A stretch of DNA of 13,634 nt, from assembly GCA_052387695.1 (NCBI GenBank), contig JBQTIX010000051.1:1-13634 (forward strand), given 5' to 3'. How positions within the stretch are numbered: the stretch's first letter is position 1; each line of letters begins with the position of its first letter. Shown one piece after another: positions 6,597-13,586 of this stretch. Source of the stretch: Panacagrimonas sp052387695 (GTDB taxonomy: Bacteria; Pseudomonadota; Gammaproteobacteria; Nevskiales; Nevskiaceae). The position numbers and the translations under genes were made by a program. The notes under the pieces were generated by a model. The model ran no database searches and was not told the origin of the DNA. It saw nothing but the letters and a program-made list of their open reading frames with translations.

Positions 6597-7354
6597 GCCG
6601 TCATCCCACCATCGACTACCAGATCCGATCCGGTCATGTAGCTTGATTCATCGGACGCTAGGAAAAGTACGGCTTTGGCTATTTCCTCGGGCCTGGCAAA
6701 GCGTCCCATAGGAATACGAGCCAGGGTTCTGGCTGCAAACGCTTGTGCTCCTTCCGGCGCCAACGTGGCCAGCGCACCGCTCACCATCTGCGTCTCTGCG
6801 AATCCCGGGCAGACGTTATTGATGCGGATGTTGTAGCCCGCACGTGCGCAGTGGATGGCTGCTGAACGGGTGAAGATACGGACCCCACCCTTGCTGGCGT
6901 TGTAGGCCGGAACCATCGGTTCACCGAGGATACCTTCGATCGACGCAATGTTGACGATCGAACCTCCACGACCCTTCATCCGGGCGATGGCCGCCCGCGT
7001 GCCGAGAAAGACAGCGCTGAGATTGACGTCCAGCGTGCGCTTCCAGGTTTCCAGCGACAGGTTTTCGATGTCGGCAAAATGGGCGATCCCTGCATTGTTC
7101 ACCAGTATGTCGAGCGCGCCCCATTTCGCGATAGCGGCGTCGAGCGTGGCCTCCCACTGTCCGGCCTGGGTCACATCCTGCGTACGAAACGCCACGTTTG
7201 GACCGAGCCGGCTGGCTTCGGCTTCGCCGCTCGCGCCGTCAACATCCGTAATCATGACCTTGGCGCCCTCTGCGAGAAGGACTTCGGCCGTTGCCAGACC
7301 CAGACCTCGCGCGCCACCGGTGACGAGACAGACCTTGTCTTGAACCCGCTTCAT
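6593..7354 (-). CDS. SDR-family NAD-type dehydrogenase (3-hydroxyacid or hydroxyacyl-CoA candidate)
   Basis: A complete classical SDR of 253 residues. It has TGGARGLG (12-19), Asp37 (ITDVD) indicating NAD(H) preference, NNAG (86-89), and the full tetrad Asn111, Ser138, Tyr151, Lys155 (YNASK), followed by IRINNVCPGF and the ending GSDLVVDGG. The ATG at 7354 is chosen because it directly precedes the first Rossmann strand and because the upstream stop shares its A (TGATG). A longer in-frame start at 7423 would lie inside the acetoacetyl-CoA synthetase gene. Sitting between acetoacetyl-CoA synthetase and phaC, it is a good candidate for interconverting 3-hydroxy and 3-keto forms. Candidates are a 3-hydroxybutyrate-dehydrogenase-like or acetoacetyl-CoA-reductase-like enzyme; sequence alone does not choose between them. 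Confidence 0.87.
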   Translation of the reverse strand: MKRVQDKVCLVTGGARGLGLATAEVLLAEGAKVMITDVDGASGEAEASRLGPNVAFRTQDVTQAGQWEATLDAAIAKWGALDILVNNAGIAHFADIENLSLETWKRTLDVNLSAVFLGTRAAIARMKGRGGSIVNIASIEGILGEPMVPAYNASKGGVRIFTRSAAIHCARAGYNIRINNVCPGFAETQMVSGALATLAPEGAQAFAARTLARIPMGRFARPEEIAKAVLFLASDESSYMTGSDLVVDGGMTA

Positions 7355-9435
7355 CACGAAACCACTCCCTGCGATGCATCGGACGGACGCCACTGGTAGT
7401 CGATCGACTCCTGGGCAAAGCACACGAAGTAATCGATCGCCCCTGGATTGGCCATCGCATCGCGACTGGCGGCCTTCTCCAGCGGCCAGCCCATCAGAAT
7501 CTTCCGGACGGGCACTTCCATCTTCTTGCCGGTCAAGGTGTAGGGAATCTCGCTGACCCGATACATGCGGTCGGGCACGTGGCGGGGGCTGTAGTCCTGG
7601 CGGAGTCGTACTGCGATCCTTGCGCGCATGGAATCATCGAGTTCGAATCCCGGCTTGAGCTTGACGAACAGCGGCATGAAGAACTTCCCGCCGGGCAGTT
7701 CGCAGCAGACGATGAGACTGTCGGCGACGCCTTCGACCTGTTCGACCGCCCGATAAATTTCAGCCGTTCCGATGCGCACACCGTGCCGATTGAGCGTCGA
7801 ATCCGAACGGCCGTAGATGTAGCACCCTCCACGGTGGTTGATCTTGATGAAGTCACCGTGCCGCCAGGTTCCGGGGAACACTTCGAAGTACGACTCGCGA
7901 TAGCGCTTGTCGCCCTTGTCCTTCCAGAAATACAGCGGCATCGATGGAAATGGGCTCAGGCACACCAGTTCGCCCACCGAATCCGCCATGGATTTGCCGT
8001 CGTCGCTCCAGGCCTGAACATCCATGCCCAGCATGCGCGTCTGGATTTCGCCGGCGTAAACCGGAAGCAGCGGCGATGCACCGACAAAGCCACTGCAGAT
8101 CTCGGTCCCTCCCGATTGGGAGGTGACCCACAGATCCGGTTTCACGCAACGATAGAACCAGGCAAAGGTCTCCGGCGTCGAGGGTGCACCGGCGACGACT
8201 ACGGACTCGAGTCTGGACAGATCGAACTTTTCGCCCGGCACGAGACCGGCCTTCTCCATCATCTGAACGAAAGTAGGGCTGGCACCGAACGAGGTGGCGC
8301 CCGTATCGGCCGCCAGCTTCCAGAGGAAGTCGACGTCCGGATGCGTGGGACTTCCGTCGTAGAGCACGGCGCTGGAACCCGTGAGCAGGGCAGCAAGAAG
8401 CAGGTTCCACATCATCCACCCGGTGGTGGTGTAGAAAAACATCACCGAGTCCTGGGTGAAGTTGAAGTGGAAATGCATCAATTTCAGATGCTCCAGGAGA
8501 GCACCCGCATGGCTGTGGACGATGGCCTTCGGCAGACCCGTGGTCCCGGACGAGAACACGATCCACAACGGATGATCGTAGGGCACCCGCTCGTAGCGGA
8601 AGCCTGCGCGTGGCACATCGGGACGGTTCAGCAGGCTTGCCCAGGTCATCACGCTCAACTGAGGCGACGCCGCGGGCGCGGACGGAGCGGTGCCGGGCAG
8701 GGGTCCGGTCAACACCGATTCATCGCCGCCGGCATCGAGCACCGGAAGCCAAATCACCACTTCGAGCGAGGGCAGCGCGGCAACGATGCTGCGCACTTCC
8801 GCGACGCGGGCGAAGTTCTTTCCTCCAAACCGGTAGCCGTCTGCCGCAAACAGTACTTTGGGTTCGATCTGCGAAAAGCGCTCGATCACGGTCTTGACGC
8901 CGAACTCCGGCGCCGCCGAAGACCACACTGCGCCGATGGCGATGCACGCCAGCATGGCCACTGCGGTTTCAGGACCGTTGGGCATGTACGACACCACGCG
9001 ATCGCCCGGCTCCAACCCGAATGCACGCAGCTGCGTCGCAACGATGCGCACCTGCCGGCCGAACTCACCCCAGCTCATCGCCGCCAGGGGACGGTTCTCG
9101 GACAGGTGATGGAACACCGTCCGGTCCGCGAGGCGCTCCTCATGTCGCAACTGGTGCTCTGCATAATTCAGCCGCGAGCCTTCGAACCACTTCGTGCCCG
9201 GCATTTCGCGACGGCTCAGGGCGCGCGCAAAACGCGTATCGGATTGAACGTCGCAGTAATCCCAGACGGCGCCCCAGAAGCCTTCGAGGTCATCAACCGA
9301 CCATCGCCACAGCGCGTCGTAATCGGGTAGATCGAGGCTGCGGTTCTGCCTCACCCAGCGCATGAACTGGCTCATGTTCGAGTTCTGGATGAACGCCGGG
9401 CCCGGCGTCCAGAGCAACTCTCCTTCCTTCACCAT
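7354..9435 (-). CDS. aacS: Acetoacetyl-CoA synthetase (acetoacetate--CoA ligase)
   Basis: Activates acetoacetate (or a related 3-keto acid) with ATP and CoA to the CoA thioester in the cytoplasm. The 693 residues fit this ANL-superfamily group, perhaps slightly long. The N-terminus LLWTPGPAFIQNSNMSQFMRW and WFEGSRLNYAEHQL (83-96) are characteristic of acetoacetyl-CoA synthetases. The adenylation core has SSGTTGLPKAIVH (295-307), TTTGWMMWN (336-344), SQSGGTEICSGF (439-450), the hinge YGRSDSTLNRHGVRIGTAEIYR (541-562), and the adenylating lysine in PYTLTGKK (Lys637). The family's C-terminal tail follows. The ATG at 9435 has a good AGGAGA site 7 nt upstream. It follows the SDR gene by 33 bp, and its stop shares one base with the next ATG (TGATG). 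The enzyme could return acetoacetate released during PHA breakdown to the CoA pool. Confidence 0.93.
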   Translation of the reverse strand: MVKEGELLWTPGPAFIQNSNMSQFMRWVRQNRSLDLPDYDALWRWSVDDLEGFWGAVWDYCDVQSDTRFARALSRREMPGTKWFEGSRLNYAEHQLRHEERLADRTVFHHLSENRPLAAMSWGEFGRQVRIVATQLRAFGLEPGDRVVSYMPNGPETAVAMLACIAIGAVWSSAAPEFGVKTVIERFSQIEPKVLFAADGYRFGGKNFARVAEVRSIVAALPSLEVVIWLPVLDAGGDESVLTGPLPGTAPSAPAASPQLSVMTWASLLNRPDVPRAGFRYERVPYDHPLWIVFSSGTTGLPKAIVHSHAGALLEHLKLMHFHFNFTQDSVMFFYTTTGWMMWNLLLAALLTGSSAVLYDGSPTHPDVDFLWKLAADTGATSFGASPTFVQMMEKAGLVPGEKFDLSRLESVVVAGAPSTPETFAWFYRCVKPDLWVTSQSGGTEICSGFVGASPLLPVYAGEIQTRMLGMDVQAWSDDGKSMADSVGELVCLSPFPSMPLYFWKDKGDKRYRESYFEVFPGTWRHGDFIKINHRGGCYIYGRSDSTLNRHGVRIGTAEIYRAVEQVEGVADSLIVCCELPGGKFFMPLFVKLKPGFELDDSMRARIAVRLRQDYSPRHVPDRMYRVSEIPYTLTGKKMEVPVRKILMGWPLEKAASRDAMANPGAIDYFVCFAQESIDYQWRPSDASQGVVS

Positions 9436-9468
9436 GCACGCTCTCCTGTTTCCAGTTTTCGAAACCCG

Positions 9469-10287
9469 TCAGGCCGCGGTGAAGCCGCCGTCCAGGACCA
9501 ACTCTGCTCCGGTGATCCACTTCGAGGCCGCGGAAGCGAGATAGAGCACGGCGCAGGCGACGTCATCCGGTTCGCCGAAATGACCCATCGGATGTGCCGC
9601 CTTCAACGCGGCCTCGGCCGTGGCATAGTCGGGCGCGAGCCGCAGGTCTACGAAGTGCTGGATGAAGTTGCTCCCCATCTCCGTTGCCACAATGCCGGGG
9701 TGCACGGAGTTCACCCGGATGCCGGTGCGCAGTTGCGCACATTCCACCGCCGCAGCCTTGGTCAGCAGGCGAACCGCGCCCTTGGACGTGTGGTAAGCCG
9801 CATGCCCTGTGGTTCCGATCATCCCCGCCACCGAAGACAGATTGACGATGGACCCGCCGCGTCCCGAACTGCCCCCGGGCGACATGGCGCGCACGGCTTG
9901 CCGGACGCCGAGAAAGACGCCGTTGACATTGACGTCCATGACATGGCGGAAGTCGCTCAGCTCGCATTGCGCCAGTAGCGCCGCCGTCTCGATGCCCGCG
10001 TTGTTGACCAGCACGTCGAGCGCGCCGAAGGATTTTTCGGCGAATGCGACGGCCGCCTCCCACTGCGCCTCGTCGGTGACATCGTGTTTGACGAACGCAG
10101 CCTTTCCGCCCCCGGCCGCGATACGTTCAACCGCGGCCTGGCCTTCGGCTTCGAGGATATCGGTCAGGACGACGTTCGCGCCCACCTGGGCAAGGGCCTC
10201 GGAGACCGCCAGGCCGATGCCACGCGCAGCTCCGGTGACCAACGCGGTTTTCCCGTCGAGTCGAAACGCCCTGCCGTAATCGGCCAT
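9469..10287 (-). CDS. SDR-family NAD-type dehydrogenase, first gene of the PHA operon
   Basis: A 272-residue classical SDR with TGAARGIG (18-25), Asp43 (LTDILE) indicating NAD(H), NNAG (95-98), and the tetrad Asn120, Ser152, Tyr165, Lys169 (YHTSK). IRVNSVHPG and the terminal GAELVLDGGF follow. The ATG at 10287 is preferred because GGAG lies about 9 nt upstream and the distance to the Rossmann motif is normal. Start codons at 10299 (ATG) and 10350 (GTG) would add unneeded residues. The insert at 134-145 (SPGGSSGRGG) and the loop around 205-232 are longer than in the SDR two genes downstream. It resembles the broad 3-alpha/20-beta-hydroxysteroid and 3-hydroxyacid dehydrogenase group, so the substrate cannot be fixed. 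Its place directly before acetoacetyl-CoA synthetase suits oxidation of a 3-hydroxyacid to a 3-keto acid. Confidence 0.87.
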   Translation of the reverse strand: MADYGRAFRLDGKTALVTGAARGIGLAVSEALAQVGANVVLTDILEAEGQAAVERIAAGGGKAAFVKHDVTDEAQWEAAVAFAEKSFGALDVLVNNAGIETAALLAQCELSDFRHVMDVNVNGVFLGVRQAVRAMSPGGSSGRGGSIVNLSSVAGMIGTTGHAAYHTSKGAVRLLTKAAAVECAQLRTGIRVNSVHPGIVATEMGSNFIQHFVDLRLAPDYATAEAALKAAHPMGHFGEPDDVACAVLYLASAASKWITGAELVLDGGFTAA

Positions 10288-10559
10288 GCCTGGCTCCATG
10301 CGCAATGCAGGCGACGGGAATTGCTCGGGGCGATGCACGCCCCAAGTCACGCTGGATGCTGCCTTGCGGCCGCATGCGCTCTCCTCCGCCTCGTTTATTG
10401 GTTTCCTGGACGAGGCCGCAGCCCCGTGGCGCAGAGACTACGAGTCGCGCCGGGAAGAACCACCACCCGGTCGGACGGTTTTCGAGCGGGGAGGGCAGGC
10501 CCAGAGCACCACCCGGGTAGGTCGGCCGCACTACCCGCCACGGAACCGGGAACACTGCG
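10288..10559. promoter_or_regulatory. Regulatory gap between the activator gene and the PHA operon
   Basis: This 272-bp gap carries no recognisable gene. It should hold the promoter of the seven-gene operon, although readthrough from the regulator gene is possible. Visible structure includes a direct repeat CACCACCCGG at 10461-10470 and 10507-10516 (46 bp apart) and an inverted repeat GGGTAG/CTACCC at 10515-10520 and 10531-10536. The palindrome ACCCGGGT lies at 10511-10518. An AT-richer stretch occurs near 10392-10402. A strong GGAGGAG site stands before an ATG at 10375 that is out of frame with the SDR gene. No confident -35/-10 or sigma-54 pair was found. Confidence 0.45.
10461..10536. repeat. 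Direct and inverted repeats, candidate activator-binding sites
   Basis: CACCACCCGG occurs at 10461-10470 and 10507-10516, and each copy is followed shortly by TCGG. The second copy overlaps the 8-bp palindrome ACCCGGGT and a 6-bp inverted repeat with a 10-base loop (10515-10536). MalT-family activators bind short asymmetric, repeated boxes near promoters, so these are plausible sites. The inverted repeat might instead be a weak terminator hairpin after the regulator gene; no U-run follows it. Confidence 0.35.
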
Positions 10560-13298
10560 TCAGTGAACGATCCCCAGGTTGCGGGCGATGGCGATGGCCT
10601 GAAAACGATTGGCGACGGCCAGCTTGGTGTAGATGTTGCGCAAATGGAATTTGACCGTATTGGTCGAAACGAACACGCGGCCAGCCAGTTCCTGATTGGT
10701 AAACCCATCGGCAAGGAACATCAGGACTTCCTTTTCCCGGTCGGTGAGATCCTCGACCCGCGGAGCGGCCCCGACCGGGGCGCGGTTCAGGTCCGTTCCG
10801 GAGGCTCGGAGGATCTGTTCGATGAAGGCCCGCTCCCCGCCGAACTGTGCGTCCCGCCCCGCGGCGCCATCGATGATGGTCTTGTACTCCTCGCGCAGCA
10901 ACTGGAGAACTTGCTCGCCCTCGTCGATGAAGCAGCGGATGAACTTGCCGCCCTGAGCCAGCTGCAGGGCCTTGCGCAGTCGGCGGAGGGCGTTGCTGTG
11001 ACTGCCTTTCCGTTCGAGCCGCAGGGCATCGAGAAGATGCAGCTTGATCTGCCGATTGACGCGCTCATGCTGATGGCTCATCTCGCGCGCAAGCAGCGAG
11101 GCCGCCGTGTCGCCGTCCATCGTGTGCACGGCCAGGCGGATGCGGCCGAACCATTCGCTCTCGACATCGTCGGAGAACAGTCTCCAACCTTCCGAAAGCG
11201 AGGATTCGACATGCGGAATCCGGTCGGCCAGGGCCAGGGCCCGCTCGACCGCGCCGGACACCAGCCAACGGCGTACGCGCTCCCACTGCACGAGCCGGAC
11301 CAGCCGCTCCCAGCCATTGGCGTGGCCAATGCTTTCGGCCTCGTCCAGGATCTCCATCGCCTGCGCGGGCCGGCCTCGAGCATCGTGCGTGCGAGCCATC
11401 GGCACGTAGGCCACCGCCAGAAAATCCAGCAGCACCGCCTCGGCGATCAGGTCGCGATACTGGGCGAACAAGGATTCGACCATATCGAGTTCATTGGCCT
11501 CGTACAAAGCCCAGATGTAACAGGACACCATCGCCGCCAGAGCGAAGGACCCATCCAGGTGCATGCGCTGCTCGGACATTCCCTTGCGGAACCGCTCCAG
11601 CGATGCGTCCAGTTGCCCCTGCATCATCAGGTGCACACCCAGCAGGCCAATGGTGTAGCCCCCGCTGAATGCGGCATTTCCCCGGTTGCAGTAGGCGCAG
11701 GCCTGCGCCAGGTGGTCCCGTGCAGCCGGGAGATCACCACTGGCAAGGTCCCGGTAACCCAGCAGGTTCGAACCGGCACTGAGTTCGAACGCGGCGAAGC
11801 TGGCGATTTCGCTCCCCAGCATCGGAACGCCTTCGATGATCGCGAACGCCCCCGTGACGTCGTCCGAGCAAAGGGCCGCCATCGACAGCACCAGGTCCGG
11901 GTTGGCCGTCTTCTCCACGTCGCCGACGCCGCGATAGCGCTGCAACACCTGCAGCAGCGGCTTGAGCTTTTGTTGTCGACGCAGGAAGACCAGGCAGTAG
12001 GCCACCTTGATCGCGAGGTCGGGTCGCTTGGCAACCTCCTCGAACGGGAGATGGTCATACCAGTGCTCGACCATATGTAAGTGGGCACCGGCAGTCAGTC
12101 GGGTCGCCCACACGTTCATCGCATCCGCCGCCGCAGAAAAATCATGCACGGCAACGAAGTGATGGAGCGCGTCCTCGAGGCTGCCCTGAGCCAGGTGCCA
12201 GGCCGCGGCGAGTCGATGGGCCTCGATCACCCTGTCCGGGAACTGCGCTCTCAATTGATCTGCCATGAAAGACGAGAACAAGGGGTGGTACTTGAACCAC
12301 CGTCGATCGGAATCGAGGGCGCTGACGAACAGCCCGGCTCGATCGATCTTTTCCAGCATCTCCTGTGAGTGGGCGATACCTGTTACAGCGTCGCAGAGCG
12401 GCGCGCAGAGCCGCTTGAGGAGCGAGGTATGCAGGAGGAAGTGCTGGATATCCAGAGGCAACAGGTTCAGCACGTTATCGACAAGGTACTCGGCCAGCTC
12501 CCGGGGTCGGTAGCTGTCGAGGCGGGTCAGATCCCTCCGAACCATCGGACTCACCAGCGCATGCTGGAAGAGATGCAACGCCGCCGGCCATCCCTCCGTT
12601 CGGGAATAGATCGCCGCGATCTCCTCTTCGGTGACGGCCAGAGATTTGGACGCCGCGAAAAACTGGTGCACCTCGGCGACCGAAAAGCGCAAATCCTCGG
12701 AGCGCAGGACCAGAGCCTGTTCATTGATCACCAACCGCGAAAGCCCGATCTCGGGGATGGTTCTCGATCCGATAAAAACGCGGACATTCTCTGGAAGTTT
12801 CTCCAGGAGCCCGCGAAAGAAACGGAGGATGACTTTGTCCTGAAGGGCCTGGAACTCATCGAAGAAGATGGCAACCGGCCGTCCAAGCTTGAACAGATGA
12901 TCGATCATCCAGTCGGCACGTCGCCGTCGCCCCAGATCGCTCCCCTCGTCGGACTCCGCCTTCCAATGCCCCTCCGGTTCGCCCCGGAGCGATGCCACCA
13001 CCGCGTGCATATGCAGCGAGAACCGGCGCAGATCGTTGTCCGCTTCGTCGAAGGTCAACCACGCTGCAAGGGATCCTCTCGCCTCGCACTCGCACTTGAG
13101 CTGCTGGAGGGCCGTCGATTTGCCGTGCCCCGCCGGCCCTTGCAGCAATATCGCGCCGAAGCGCGTGTCGGAGAACACCCGATCGATGATGCCTTTCCGG
13201 CGGACTGCATTGAGGTGCCGCGTCGGCGCAAAGAGCTTGTAGGCAAAGACTTCACCGGCTTTCGCGTTGCTATCTTCTGTGACGCTCATTGGCATCAT
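10560..13298 (-). CDS. LuxR-type ATP-binding transcriptional activator (MalT/LAL class)
   Basis: A large signal-transducing ATPase activator of 912 residues (typical size about 880-930). The N-terminal KLFAPTRHLNAVRRKG resembles the MalT start. Walker A is GPAGHGKST (54-62) and Walker B is VAIFFDEFQ (142-150), followed by a sensor-like GSRT (177-180) and EGWPAAL (235-241), all typical of STAND/LAL regulators. A long helical TPR-like middle follows. The C-terminal LuxR helix-turn-helix spans about 850-912 (LTDREKEVL, GFTNQELAGRVFVSTNTVKFHLRNIYTKL). There is no acyl-homoserine-lactone domain. ATG at 13298 follows AGAGGG, and ATG at 13295 is nearly equal; the frame stays open upstream to an ATG at 13478, but that extension shows no domain. 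It is encoded directly upstream of the PHA operon on the same strand and is its likely activator. AlkS, the alkane-responsive activator, belongs to the same class, so a hydrophobic or acyl inducer is conceivable. Confidence 0.9.
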   Translation of the reverse strand: MMPMSVTEDSNAKAGEVFAYKLFAPTRHLNAVRRKGIIDRVFSDTRFGAILLQGPAGHGKSTALQQLKCECEARGSLAAWLTFDEADNDLRRFSLHMHAVVASLRGEPEGHWKAESDEGSDLGRRRRADWMIDHLFKLGRPVAIFFDEFQALQDKVILRFFRGLLEKLPENVRVFIGSRTIPEIGLSRLVINEQALVLRSEDLRFSVAEVHQFFAASKSLAVTEEEIAAIYSRTEGWPAALHLFQHALVSPMVRRDLTRLDSYRPRELAEYLVDNVLNLLPLDIQHFLLHTSLLKRLCAPLCDAVTGIAHSQEMLEKIDRAGLFVSALDSDRRWFKYHPLFSSFMADQLRAQFPDRVIEAHRLAAAWHLAQGSLEDALHHFVAVHDFSAAADAMNVWATRLTAGAHLHMVEHWYDHLPFEEVAKRPDLAIKVAYCLVFLRRQQKLKPLLQVLQRYRGVGDVEKTANPDLVLSMAALCSDDVTGAFAIIEGVPMLGSEIASFAAFELSAGSNLLGYRDLASGDLPAARDHLAQACAYCNRGNAAFSGGYTIGLLGVHLMMQGQLDASLERFRKGMSEQRMHLDGSFALAAMVSCYIWALYEANELDMVESLFAQYRDLIAEAVLLDFLAVAYVPMARTHDARGRPAQAMEILDEAESIGHANGWERLVRLVQWERVRRWLVSGAVERALALADRIPHVESSLSEGWRLFSDDVESEWFGRIRLAVHTMDGDTAASLLAREMSHQHERVNRQIKLHLLDALRLERKGSHSNALRRLRKALQLAQGGKFIRCFIDEGEQVLQLLREEYKTIIDGAAGRDAQFGGERAFIEQILRASGTDLNRAPVGAAPRVEDLTDREKEVLMFLADGFTNQELAGRVFVSTNTVKFHLRNIYTKLAVANRFQAIAIARNLGIVH

Positions 13299-13578
13299 CT
13301 CGCCCTCTTGCGACCGCCGATGAGCGGCCGAACGCTGACGCGAGGCGTCAGCCTCAATGACCTCCCAAATCACCGTACGTCTGGACCCGGTCTCTTCCGC
13401 CTCCTTGATGGTAAAGGCTTTGCGATGATTCCGCATCGCCTCGAACACGGGCTGCTTTCGCCACGTCCGCGGGTGCAATGGGTGACCCCGCTCATACCCC
13501 CCTCAAGCAAGCCCTGCTGCCGATAGCGCTGGCGAGTGTCCGGCGCGATCTTCATGACGCTTGGCTCAGTCATGACGC
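13299..13578. promoter_or_regulatory. Upstream region of the activator gene
   Basis: About 280 bp without a supported gene, likely carrying the promoter of the LuxR-type activator. It contains the 19-bp inverted repeat at 13334-13352 and most of a tandem direct repeat at 13552-13586. A minus-strand open frame (13370-13627) and the in-frame upstream extension of the activator both cross this region, but neither shows a recognisable domain. No convincing -35/-10 pair was identified. Confidence 0.4.
13334..13352. promoter_or_regulatory. Perfect inverted repeat, candidate operator
   Basis: GCTGACGC (13334-13341) and GCGTCAGC (13345-13352) form an 8+8 bp perfect inverted repeat with a 3-base spacer (GAG). 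It ends 36 bases upstream of the activator ATG at 13298. The size and symmetry fit a binding site for a dimeric regulator; a hairpin in the 5' leader is the alternative. If the activator really began at 13478 this would be coding sequence. Confidence 0.45.
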
Positions 13579-13586
13579 TCAGCTCA
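13552..13586. repeat. Tandem 17-bp direct repeat
   Basis: Two 17-mers, TCATGACGCTTGGCTCA (13552-13568) and TCATGACGCTCAGCTCA (13570-13586), differ at two adjacent positions and have an 18-bp period. They lie about 255-290 bases upstream of the activator start and overlap the candidate 3' end of an upstream gene. They could be paired binding sites or a chance duplication. Confidence 0.45.

Noticed and set aside
7579..9330. Long plus-strand open frame opposite acetoacetyl-CoA synthetase
   Set aside because: Its translation is rich in His, Arg and Gly with no family motif, and the opposite strand encodes a full-length, well-conserved enzyme. It is an antisense shadow of GC-rich codons.
10560..13298. 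Quorum-sensing LuxR interpretation
   Set aside because: The protein is about 900 residues with Walker motifs and a TPR-like middle, not the ~250-residue autoinducer-binding type, and no luxI-like gene is present.
13299..13478. 60-residue N-terminal extension of the LuxR-type activator
   Set aside because: The family normally starts close to the KLFAPTR segment, a better ribosome-binding site lies at 13298, and the extension has no domain. It is kept only as an alternative start.
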